This document shows positions 34,619 to 42,751 of a stretch of 64,000 bases of DNA, piece after piece (within the stretch, counting starts at the first letter, position 1; each line of letters begins with the position of its first letter). A program made the translations under genes and the position numbers. Location of the stretch: NCBI RefSeq assembly GCF_020073815.1, contig NZ_JAIQZJ010000003.1:124001-188000 (forward strand), given 5' to 3'. This DNA is from Nocardioides mangrovi (GTDB taxonomy: Bacteria; Actinomycetota; Actinomycetes; Propionibacteriales; Nocardioidaceae). Below the pieces are notes generated by a model. It ran no database searches. It saw nothing but the letters and a program-made list of their open reading frames with translations, and was not told where the DNA came from.

Positions 34619-36381
34619 GGACCGGGATCGCGACCGTCTCCCTGAGCGGGGTCCTCACCGACAAGCTGGCGGCGATCGCGGCGGCGGGCTTCGACGGGAT
34701 CGAGGTCTTCGACAACGACCTGATCGCCTCGCCGCTCTCCCCGCGCGAGGTGGCCCGTCGGTGCGCCGACCTCGGGCTGGCGATCGACCTCTTCCAGCCG
34801 GTGCGTGACGTCGAGGGCGTCCCGCCGGACCGCTTCGACGCCGTGCTGCACCGCTTCGGGGCCAAGCTCGGCGTGATGGAGGAGCTCGGCGCGACCACGG
34901 TCCTCTGCTGCTCCAACGTCGGCGCCGACGCGCTCGACGACCGCGACCTGTCCGCCGAGCAGCTGCACCGGCTCGGCGACCTGGCCGCCGAGTGCGGCGT
35001 GACCATCGCCTTCGAGGCGCTCGCCTGGGGCCGACACGTCGACCGGGTCGGTCAGGCCTGGGACGTCGTACGCCGCGCCGACCATCCCGCCGTCACCGTC
35101 GCGGTCGACACCTTCCACCTGCTCGCCCGCGGCGACGACGGCGCCGCGCTCGCCGGCATCCCCGGTGACCGGATCGGCTTCCTCCAGGTCGCGGACGCGC
35201 CACTGCTCGACATGGACGTGCTCGAGTGGAGCCGGCACTTCCGCTGCTTCCCCGGCGAGGGCACGCTCGACGTGGCCGGGGTGGTCGCCGCGACCCTCGC
35301 GGCGGGCTACACCGGACCCGTCTCGCTCGAGGTCTTCAGCGACGTCGTGCGCGAGGCCGACCCGGCCGACACCGCTCGCGACGCGATGCGCTCCCTGCTC
35401 CTCCTCGACGACCAGCTGCGCGCCACGCTGCCGCCGGCCCCGGTCGCCGTCGAGCCGGCCTTCCTCGAGGTGCCCGCCGGCCGCGGCGTCACGCCCGCGC
35501 TGCGGGCGCTCGGGCTGGCCCCGGTCGGCACCCATCGCAGCAAGCCGGTCACCCGCTGGAGCAACGGCGGCGTCGACGTCGTGGTCAACGACGACGACGC
35601 GGCCGAGCTGTCCCTCGGCGTCACCGCGGCCCCGGTCGCCGGGATCGCCGAGCGCGCGAAGGCGCTGCTGTGGCCCGAGGTCGACCGCACCCGCGGCGCG
35701 GGCGAGGCGCTGCTGCCCGGCATCGGCTCCCCGAGCGGGCTGCACCTGCTGGTGAGCGCGGAGGCCGGCGGACCCGACCACTGGGCGGACGACTTCGTCG
35801 GCACGGCGCCCGCCGCCGAGGACCTGGTCGCGATCGACCACGTGGTGGTCGCCGTCCCCACGCTGCGGCTCAACGAGGAGGTCTCCTTCCTGCGCTCGCT
35901 GCTGGCGCTGGAGCCCGGCGCGCCCGAGGAGTTCATGGAGCCGCACGGCCGGCTGCGGTCGCGCGCCTTCCGGCCACGGACCGGTGGCCTGCGCGTCGTG
36001 GTCAACGTCGAGGACACCGGCGCCGCACCGGCCACCGGCATCACCCAGGTCGCGCTGGCCTGCTCCGACGTCCGGGCCCGGGTGCGGGCCCTGCGGGACG
36101 CCGGCGTCCCACTGCTCGCCGTGCCGGACAACTACTACGCCGACCTCGACGCCCGCTTCGGCCTCGACGCCGAGCTGCTCGCCGACCTGCGCGCGCACAG
36201 CCTCTTCTACGACCGGGTCGGCGACGGCGAGCTGCTGCACGCCTTCACCGGCCCCCTCGCCACCGGCTTCCACGTCGAGCTGCTCGAGCGGAGCGGCGGG
36301 TACGACGGCTACGGCTCGGCCGGCACCCACGTGCGGCTGGCGGCGCAGCGGTCCGCGGGTCAGCTCGCCAGCGGGGGCTAA
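34615..36381 (+). CDS. qsuB: 3-dehydroshikimate dehydratase fused to HPPD-like domain (QsuB-type)
   Basis: The 588-residue fusion has an N-terminal TIM barrel of the AP-endonuclease-2/sugar isomerase group (residues ~1-265) with metal ligands expected in AFEALAW, VDTFHLL, LQVADAP and SLEVFSD. A C-terminal vicinal-oxygen-chelate part (~290-585, AIDHVVVAVPT, ALACSDV, GFHVELLERSGGYDGYG) resembles 4-hydroxyphenylpyruvate dioxygenase. The same fusion occurs in QsuB, which converts 3-dehydroshikimate to protocatechuate. The protocatechuate pathway itself is not in the window. Last gene of the operon; its stop overlaps the convergent CDF gene by 4 nt. Confidence 0.9.
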   Translation: MRTGIATVSLSGVLTDKLAAIAAAGFDGIEVFDNDLIASPLSPREVARRCADLGLAIDLFQPVRDVEGVPPDRFDAVLHRFGAKLGVMEELGATTVLCCSNVGADALDDRDLSAEQLHRLGDLAAECGVTIAFEALAWGRHVDRVGQAWDVVRRADHPAVTVAVDTFHLLARGDDGAALAGIPGDRIGFLQVADAPLLDMDVLEWSRHFRCFPGEGTLDVAGVVAATLAAGYTGPVSLEVFSDVVREADPADTARDAMRSLLLLDDQLRATLPPAPVAVEPAFLEVPAGRGVTPALRALGLAPVGTHRSKPVTRWSNGGVDVVVNDDDAAELSLGVTAAPVAGIAERAKALLWPEVDRTRGAGEALLPGIGSPSGLHLLVSAEAGGPDHWADDFVGTAPAAEDLVAIDHVVVAVPTLRLNEEVSFLRSLLALEPGAPEEFMEPHGRLRSRAFRPRTGGLRVVVNVEDTGAAPATGITQVALACSDVRARVRALRDAGVPLLAVPDNYYADLDARFGLDAELLADLRAHSLFYDRVGDGELLHAFTGPLATGFHVELLERSGGYDGYGSAGTHVRLAAQRSAGQLASGG

Positions 36382-37304
36382 TGCACCTCGCCGAGGTCCT
36401 CGTGGGCCTGGTGGGTGACGGGCTCGACCTGGAAGGTGGAGTGGCGCACGTCGAAGTGGGCGGCGGTGCAGTCGGCGAGCCGGTCGAGCACGCCGCCGAC
36501 GCCGTGCTCGTCGAGGACCTCCTGGGTGACGGTCACGTGGGCGGAGAGGCTGGGCATGCCGCTGGTGATCGTCCAGGCGTGCAGGTCGTGGACGTCGACG
36601 ACGCCGGGCATCTCCAGCAGGTGGCGGCGTACGTCGTCGAGGTCCATGCCGGCCGGGGCGATCTCGAGGAGCACCGAGGCCGACTCCTTCAGCAGCACGA
36701 GCGAGCGCGGCAGGATCAGCACCGCGATCACGAGCGACGCGAGCGGGTCGGCCCGGTGCCAGTCGGCGAGCAGGATGAGCAGGCCCGCGACCACCGCGAG
36801 GATCGAGCCGACCAGGTCGGCGAGCACCTCGTTGGCGGCGCCCCGGAGGTTGAGCGACCCGGTGTCGGAGCGGTTGAGGACGACGAGCGAGGCCGCGTTG
36901 GCGACCAGGCCGACGAGCGCGAAGCCGACCATCGGTCCGGCGTCGACGTGGGTCGGGTCGGCCAGGCGGGAGATGCCGGCGTAGGCGAGGTAGCCGCAGA
37001 CCACCAGCAGCACGAGCGCGTTGACCATCGCGGCCAGGATCTCGGCGCGGTGCAGGCCGAAGGTGGACCGCTTCCCGCCCCGCAGGGAGGCGACGTACGA
37101 CGCCCCGAGCGCGAGCACGACCGCGGCCGCGTCGGTGGCCATGTGGCCGGCGTCGGCGAGCAGCGCGAGCGAGCCGGTGAGCACCGCGCCGACCACCTCG
37201 ACGACCATCACGACGAGCGTCACGCCGAGCACGATGCGCAGCCGCGACCGGTCCGCCGCGCGGCCGGCGGCGTGCCCGTGTGCGTGCCCGTGGTCGTGCC
37301 CCAT
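36378..37304 (-). CDS. cation diffusion facilitator (CzcD/ZitB-type)
   Basis: The 308-residue metal exporter starts with a His-rich stretch (GHDHGHAHGHAAG), then six spans with the paired HxxxD metal sites ADAGHMATDA and the second in MVGFAL...AN region, and a cytoplasmic C-terminal domain ending HQAHEDLGEVH. The His-rich N-terminus and HMATD motif indicate the zinc-transporting CzcD/ZnT group. It is monocistronic. The 105-bp gap upstream toward the GST gene shows no obvious operator. Confidence 0.9.
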   Translation of the reverse strand: MGHDHGHAHGHAAGRAADRSRLRIVLGVTLVVMVVEVVGAVLTGSLALLADAGHMATDAAAVVLALGASYVASLRGGKRSTFGLHRAEILAAMVNALVLLVVCGYLAYAGISRLADPTHVDAGPMVGFALVGLVANAASLVVLNRSDTGSLNLRGAANEVLADLVGSILAVVAGLLILLADWHRADPLASLVIAVLILPRSLVLLKESASVLLEIAPAGMDLDDVRRHLLEMPGVVDVHDLHAWTITSGMPSLSAHVTVTQEVLDEHGVGGVLDRLADCTAAHFDVRHSTFQVEPVTHQAHEDLGEVH

Positions 37305-37409
37305 GGGTCCATTGTGACAACCCGGTCACGACCGGCGGGTGGTGTGGGGGGACGGGAGTTTCGTCGGGGAACCCCGGCGGACCCGACCCCCGGACGGAAG
37401 CGCCAGCGT

Positions 37410-38336
37410 CTACGACGTCCAGACCGACAGGTCCGGCCCCTTCGGGACCACCTGGGTCGGATTGATGTCCCGATGGACGACGTAGTAGTGGGTCTTGATC
37501 TGGTCGAAGTCGGTGTTGTCGCCGAAGGCGGGGATCGCGTAGAGCTCCCGCGCGTAGCGCCACAGGTGCGGCATCTCGGTCAGCTTCTGGCGGTTGCACT
37601 TGAAGTGGCCGTGGTAGACCGCGTCGAAGCGGGCGAGCGTCGTCCAGAGCCGGACGTCGGCCTCGGTGAGGAGGTCGCCCATCAGGTAGCGGCGGGTCGA
37701 GAGCCGCTCCTCCAGCCAGTCGAGGGCGGTCCAGAGACGGTCGTACGCCGCGTCGTACGCCTCCTGCGAGCCGGCGAAGCCGCAGCGGTAGACGCCGTTG
37801 TTGACCTCGGTGTAGATCCGCTGCATGACCGGCTCCATCTCGTCGCGGAGGTCGGCCGGCCAGAGGTCGGGCGCATCGTCGCGGTGGAACTCCCGCCACT
37901 CGAAGAAGAAGTCGTGGGTGATCCACGGGAAGTCGTTGGTGACGACCTCGCCGCTGGCCTCCTCGACGACCGCCGGGACGGTGATCCCCTTCGGGTACTC
38001 GGGGAAGCGCGCGAGGTAGGCCTGCTGGAGCCGCTCGATGCCGAGCACGGGGTCGACTCCGCCGGGGTCGAGGTCGAAGGTCCAGCTGCGCTCGTCGTGG
38101 GTCGGGCCGCAGAGCCCGAGCGAGATGACGTCCTCGAGCCCGAGCAGCTGCCGCACGATCAGCGTGCGGGTCGCCCAGGGGCAGGCCTTCGCCGCGACGA
38201 GGCGGTAGCGGCCGGGCTCGACCGGCCACATCCGTCCGTCGGTCGGCCCGTGCTCCGGGGTCCGCGCGTCCTTGGTGATCCGGTCCGGGATGTACGACGC
38301 ATCCCGCTTGAACTCGCCCGAGCTCGCATACGACAT
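37410..38336 (-). CDS. Xi-class glutathione S-transferase / glutathionyl-hydroquinone reductase-like
   Basis: The 308-residue protein matches the YqjG/PcpF/ECM4 family. Catalytic Cys is in AAKACPWATR (~residue 52), followed by TVPAVVEEASGEVVTNDFP of the thioredoxin fold and a C-terminal helical domain with LMGDLLTEADVRLWTTLARFD. Family members reduce thiol-hydroquinone conjugates. Most actinobacteria make mycothiol rather than glutathione, so the real thiol partner is uncertain. No neighbour explains it. Confidence 0.88.
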   Translation of the reverse strand: MSYASSGEFKRDASYIPDRITKDARTPEHGPTDGRMWPVEPGRYRLVAAKACPWATRTLIVRQLLGLEDVISLGLCGPTHDERSWTFDLDPGGVDPVLGIERLQQAYLARFPEYPKGITVPAVVEEASGEVVTNDFPWITHDFFFEWREFHRDDAPDLWPADLRDEMEPVMQRIYTEVNNGVYRCGFAGSQEAYDAAYDRLWTALDWLEERLSTRRYLMGDLLTEADVRLWTTLARFDAVYHGHFKCNRQKLTEMPHLWRYARELYAIPAFGDNTDFDQIKTHYYVVHRDINPTQVVPKGPDLSVWTS

Positions 38337-38370
38337 GCCGCCAGCGTAGGTGAACGATCAACCACCCGGC

Positions 38371-39384
38371 TCACCCCGGGGAGGATGAGTCCGGGCGGAG
38401 GGACGCCACGAACTCCAGCTTCTCCACGACCCGCGGCGGGATCACGAACGGGTAGAGGTCGTCCTTGCCCATGCTCCGGTTGACCATGTTGAGCGCGACC
38501 GCGAGCGGCACCCACACCCCGGCGACCACGTCGCCGAAGGCCGAGAACGCCGTGACCGGAGCGACCGCGGTCAGCCCGAACTCCCCGGCGGTCTCGATGG
38601 TGTCGCAGATGTGCAGGTAGTGCGCCCAGGTCTCGGCGAAGTCCTCGAAGGGGTGCATGGTGGCGTACGTCGAGATGAACTCGTCCTCCCACCCGACCGG
38701 CGCGCCCTCGGCGTAGTGCCGGTCGATCGCGGCCTGGTAGTCGGCCGACTCGTCGCCGAAGAGCTCGCGGCAGCGAGCCATCCGGTCGTCGCCGCGGACC
38801 AGCTGCCACTCGTAGTAGTGGCCGATCTCGTGGCGGAAGTGGCCGAGCATCGTGCGGTAGGGCTCGTCGAGCCGGGCCCGCACCTTCTCCCGGTAGGCGT
38901 CGTCGCTCTCGGCAAGGTCGATGGTGATCACGCCGTCGGCGTGGCCGATGACGACGTTCTCGTCCGTGCCACGGTCGGTGGTGCTGAGCAGGTCGAAGGC
39001 GAGCCCGTTCTCCGCGTCGACGGTCTTGGCGACGACCGGGAAGCCGAGGCCGTCGAGCTCGGCGACGAGGTGCCGCTTGGCCTGCTCGGCGAGCCGGAAC
39101 TGCGCGAGCCCCTCCACGTCGTCGTCGGCCGGTCGCGTCCGGGTCAGGTCGCAGGCCGTGCACTGGCCGCCCTCGACGGTCGCCAGCCAGGTGCAGCCGG
39201 AGAGGTCGAGGTTGCAGCAGACCCACCAGACCAGACCCGAGGCGTCGACGTACGACCCCCGCTCGTCGACGGGGACGATGGCCCGCTCGTCGCGGGAGTA
39301 GCCGAGCGCCGTCCCGCAGGACATGCAGACGGAGTTCTCGAAGTAGAGGGCGTTGTCGCACACCCGGCAGCGATAGGACTTCAC
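38371..39384 (-). CDS. zinc-ribbon putative metallopeptidase of the ligase/transglutaminase operon
   Basis: The 337-residue protein begins with an N-terminal zinc ribbon (CRVCDNALYFENSVCMSCG) and a second Cys pair (CCNLDLSGC...CTAC). The metallopeptidase core contains HFRHEIGHYYE (HExxH) with a later Glu in FAETWAHYLH. This is the COG4307 (zinc-ribbon_6 plus Zn_peptidase_2) family, uncharacterised. The GTG start overlaps the transglutaminase stop, making it the last of four coupled genes. It may cleave or process a peptide modified by the others, which is inference. Confidence 0.85.
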   Translation of the reverse strand: MKSYRCRVCDNALYFENSVCMSCGTALGYSRDERAIVPVDERGSYVDASGLVWWVCCNLDLSGCTWLATVEGGQCTACDLTRTRPADDDVEGLAQFRLAEQAKRHLVAELDGLGFPVVAKTVDAENGLAFDLLSTTDRGTDENVVIGHADGVITIDLAESDDAYREKVRARLDEPYRTMLGHFRHEIGHYYEWQLVRGDDRMARCRELFGDESADYQAAIDRHYAEGAPVGWEDEFISTYATMHPFEDFAETWAHYLHICDTIETAGEFGLTAVAPVTAFSAFGDVVAGVWVPLAVALNMVNRSMGKDDLYPFVIPPRVVEKLEFVASLRPDSSSPG

Positions 39385-40286
39385 GGCGCCGTCGTACCCA
39401 CTGGAGCCACCGGAGCCACATCGACGGACACGGTGAGCGTCGACTTCTTGGCCTCGGTGAAGATGACGCCCTTCACGGGCGGCACGTCGCCGTAGTCGCG
39501 GCCCCAGGCGACGGTGACGTAGCGGTCGCCGACCCACTGGTCGTTGGTCGGGTCGAGGGCGAGCCACTCGCCCTCGTCGACGCCGGGGACCCAGACCGCG
39601 GCCCAGGCGTGCGAGGCGTCCGCGCCGACGACCCGGTCCTTGCCGGGCGGCGGCAGGGTCGCGAGGTAGCCGCTGACGTAGCGGACCGCCAGCCCGTGCG
39701 AGCGGAGGCAGGCGATCGTCAGGTGCGCGAAGTCCTGGCAGACCCCGGCCCGGTGCCGGAAGGTCTCCTCGACCGTCGAGGTCACCGTCGTCGCGGTCGC
39801 GTCGTAGCGGAAGTCGGCGTGGATGCGGTGCATGAGGTCGGTGACCGCCTCGCCGACCGGGCGGCCGGGCCGCAGCGACGCCGCCGCGTAGGACCAGGCC
39901 TCGTCGGTCTGCTCGGCGCCCGCCGAGGGCAGCGCGAAGTCGGTGGCCCGCCACGCGCCCGGCGCCTCCGGGTGCCACAGCGGACGCGCCCGCTCCCAGG
40001 GGGCGGCCAGCGCGTCCCCGTCGTACGCCGGGGTGCCGACCTCGACCTCGCTGCGGCCCTCGACGGTGAGCCGGCGGTGCGGCCGGGTGACCTGGAAGTA
40101 GGTCACGGTGTTGCCGTAGCAGTCGGTGTCGGCGGCGAGGTCGACCGGCTCCGGGTCCACGAGGACCTCCGAGCCGAGCACCTCCTGGGCCGGCGTCGGC
40201 CGCGGCACCAGGTGGCCGACGCCGAGGCTGTCGGTGACGTCGTCGTCGTAGGAGTAGGTGGTGGTGTGGGTGACGACGTACCTCAT
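39381..40286 (-). CDS. transglutaminase-like cysteine peptidase, short form
   Basis: The 301-residue protein has the bacterial transglutaminase N-terminal domain (MRYVVTHTTTYSYDDDV) and a catalytic domain with the triad Cys in GVCQDFAHL, His in ASHAWAAVW and Asp in LDPTND. No signal peptide is present. COG1305 proteins of this kind occur beside the ATP-grasp/alpha-E protein in many genomes, for example the Rv2409c-Rv2411c cluster of Mycobacterium tuberculosis. The 5' end overlaps the ATP-grasp gene and the 3' end the peptidase gene. Confidence 0.9.
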   Translation of the reverse strand: MRYVVTHTTTYSYDDDVTDSLGVGHLVPRPTPAQEVLGSEVLVDPEPVDLAADTDCYGNTVTYFQVTRPHRRLTVEGRSEVEVGTPAYDGDALAAPWERARPLWHPEAPGAWRATDFALPSAGAEQTDEAWSYAAASLRPGRPVGEAVTDLMHRIHADFRYDATATTVTSTVEETFRHRAGVCQDFAHLTIACLRSHGLAVRYVSGYLATLPPPGKDRVVGADASHAWAAVWVPGVDEGEWLALDPTNDQWVGDRYVTVAWGRDYGDVPPVKGVIFTEAKKSTLTVSVDVAPVAPVGTTAP

Positions 40287-42751
40287 CCGGCACCGCCGCC
40301 GAAGGGACGCGGAGCGGGTCCGCTGGCGAAGTGGACCTCGGCGACCGCGTCCGCGAGCCGGCCGATGGCGACGAGGAAGTGGTCGAGGAAGCGGACCAGG
40401 TTGGGCCGCTCGACGCCGCCGATGGTGACCAGCTCGGCCACGTCGACCGACCCGAGCTCGGCGACGAGGTCCTCCAGCAGCCGCTCGGGACGCGAGGAGC
40501 CGGTCGAGCCGGGGAGCGCGGCCAGGTGGGTCCGCGCCTCGGCCAGCGCGAAGGTGACCGAGCGCGGGTTGGCGGGATCCATGAGCAGCAGCTCGAGCAC
40601 GCCGGTGGGCCGCACGTAGCCGCGGTAGCGCCGACGGTGGGTCACGGCGCTCTCGGCCGAGGCCAGCACCGCGTTGAGGACCTCGCGGTCGACGTCGATG
40701 CCGCGCCGCTCCGTGGTGGTGGCGGCCAGCAGGTGCGCGACCTGCAGCGCCCGCTCGAGCGCCCGGCCGAGCCCGATCGCGTGCCATCCGGCGTCGCGGA
40801 TCATGCTCGCGGTGACGCCCTGGAGCGACAGGATCCCGGTCAGCATCCGGCCGGCGCTCTCGGCGACCTGGTGGCTGTGCGGGTTGGCCTCGAGCGCGTC
40901 CGCGGCCCGGTCGGTGGTGCCGAACGCACGCCAGGTGTCGGACGACAGCTGGTCGCGCACGCCCCGCAGCGCGTCGCGCAGCCCGTCGAGGCCGTGGTCG
41001 ACGCCGCCGATCCGGCGCGGGTCGAGCAGCACCGAGCGGAAGTCGGCGTCCAGGTCGCCGTCGACGTACGGCGAGGGTCCGGCCAGCCGGTGCACCGCGT
41101 CCATGAGCACCGCCAGGCTGGCACCGCCGGTGGAGCGCGGGCGGGCGCGGAAGTCGTCGGCGAGGGCGTGCGCGGCGAGCACCAGGCGGAGCAGGTCCTC
41201 GACCCGCTCGGCGTAGCGGCCGAACCAGAACATGCCTTCCAGCACGCGCGGGACCGTCGTCGGCACCGACCGCGCGGCCGTCATCGGCAGCACGCCGGAC
41301 AGGCCCTGGTCGGGGTCGGTCGGGTCGGACTTGAGCACCCAGACGTCCATGCTGGTGGGCGACCTCGCGTCGTCCCAGCCGTTGGCGAGCCCGCCGACCA
41401 GCGGCCGGTAGGCCGAGCCGTAGCGCAGCGTGAAGGTACGCAGCGTGACCGGCGTCGGCCGGGTCTGCCCCCGCGACCACACCGGCGTCTGCGAGAGCGT
41501 GAGCCGGTCCTGGCCGACGAAGCGGTACGGCGCCGCCAGGATCCGCTGGCGCACCTCGTCGACCGAGAGGTCGAGGAGCACCTCGGCCGGTCCGTCGATG
41601 GGCCGCACGATCAGGCCCTCGCCGATCTCGCCGAGCCGGTCGAGCACCACGTCGAGACCGGCGGGGTCGCCGCACCACCAGGTCGGCGCGGACGCGAGCC
41701 GGAGCGGCTCGCCGAGCAGCGCCTCGCACGCGGCGGGGAGGTAGGGCATCAGGCCGGGGTTCTCCAGGACGCCGGCGCCGAGCCCGTTGACGACCCGCAC
41801 CCGGCCGCGGCGTACGGCCTCGACCAGCCCGGCGACGCCGAGCTGCGAGTCGCCGCGCAGCTCCAGCGGGTCGCTCCACGCGGCGTCGACCCGGCGCAGG
41901 ATCACGTCGACCTTCTCCAGCCGGCCGGGCGCGCGCAGGTAGACCCAGCCGTCGCGGACGACGAGGTCGCTGCCCTCGACGAGCGGGAAGCCGAGGGTGG
42001 AGGCGATGAACGCCTGGTCGTACGCCGTCTCCGAGTGGGTGCCCGGCGACAGGACCACGACCCGCGGGTCGGCGAGGTCGCCCTGGGCGGACTGGATCAG
42101 CGCGGAGCGCAGCGCCCAGAAGTAGGGCTCCATCCGGTGCAGCCCGGCCTCGCGGTAGAGCTCGGGGAGCACGCGGGAGATGACGCGACGGTTCTCCATC
42201 GCGTAGCCGATGCCGGACGGCGCCTGGGCCCGGTCGGCGAGCACCCGCCACTGGCCGTCGGCGTCGCGGCCGAGGTCGGTCGCGGCCAGCACCAGCGGCC
42301 GCGGGTCGATCGCGTCGGGACGGGCGACGACGCGGGTGTAGCCGCTGTGCCCGAAGACCACCGGCGCCGGCACGATCCGCTCGCGCAGCAGCCGCTGCTC
42401 GCCGTAGAGGTCGACGAGCACGGCGTTGAGCAGCTCGGCGCGCTGGGCCAGCCCGACCTCGATCGGCGACCACGACGAGGCGTCGAGCACCAGCGGCACC
42501 GGGTCGAGCCGCCACCGGCCCTGGCTGCGCCCGGGGCGCGCGTAGGTGACGCCGTCGTCGGTCAGGAAGCGGCCGATCTCGGCCTGCACCCGGCGCAGGT
42601 CGGCGTCGGTGAGGCCGACCGCGATCTCGGCGAGCCCCTTCCAGGCCGGCCGCAGCGAGCCGTCGGGCGCGACCACCTCGTCGTACGGCGGCGCCCCGCC
42701 GACCAGCGCGGGCTGGGTGACGGCGGCGGCGTAGTCGCGCAGCACGGTCAT
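40283..42751 (-). CDS. circularly permuted ATP-grasp ligase fused to alpha-E domain
   Basis: The 822-residue protein joins a circularly permuted type-2 ATP-grasp domain (about 1-480; VVLSPGTHSETAYDQAFI, RVVNGLGAGVLENPG and KVDVILRRVDAAWSDPLELRGDS) to an alpha-E helical domain (about 500-815; VPRVLEGMFWFGRYAERVEDLLRL). In many bacteria these are separate genes (COG2308 and COG2307); here they are one. ATP-grasp enzymes of this class are predicted amide ligases acting on peptides. Start and stop both overlap neighbours (ATGA). No function has been proved for the family to my knowledge. Confidence 0.9.
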   Translation of the reverse strand: MTVLRDYAAAVTQPALVGGAPPYDEVVAPDGSLRPAWKGLAEIAVGLTDADLRRVQAEIGRFLTDDGVTYARPGRSQGRWRLDPVPLVLDASSWSPIEVGLAQRAELLNAVLVDLYGEQRLLRERIVPAPVVFGHSGYTRVVARPDAIDPRPLVLAATDLGRDADGQWRVLADRAQAPSGIGYAMENRRVISRVLPELYREAGLHRMEPYFWALRSALIQSAQGDLADPRVVVLSPGTHSETAYDQAFIASTLGFPLVEGSDLVVRDGWVYLRAPGRLEKVDVILRRVDAAWSDPLELRGDSQLGVAGLVEAVRRGRVRVVNGLGAGVLENPGLMPYLPAACEALLGEPLRLASAPTWWCGDPAGLDVVLDRLGEIGEGLIVRPIDGPAEVLLDLSVDEVRQRILAAPYRFVGQDRLTLSQTPVWSRGQTRPTPVTLRTFTLRYGSAYRPLVGGLANGWDDARSPTSMDVWVLKSDPTDPDQGLSGVLPMTAARSVPTTVPRVLEGMFWFGRYAERVEDLLRLVLAAHALADDFRARPRSTGGASLAVLMDAVHRLAGPSPYVDGDLDADFRSVLLDPRRIGGVDHGLDGLRDALRGVRDQLSSDTWRAFGTTDRAADALEANPHSHQVAESAGRMLTGILSLQGVTASMIRDAGWHAIGLGRALERALQVAHLLAATTTERRGIDVDREVLNAVLASAESAVTHRRRYRGYVRPTGVLELLLMDPANPRSVTFALAEARTHLAALPGSTGSSRPERLLEDLVAELGSVDVAELVTIGGVERPNLVRFLDHFLVAIGRLADAVAEVHFASGPAPRPFGGGAG

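Noticed and set aside
34447-38361. Very long open frame on the minus strand opposite the shikimate genes
   Set aside because: It is antisense to clear genes, rich in Arg/Pro/Ala, and reflects the codon bias of a high-GC genome; real genes explain the region.
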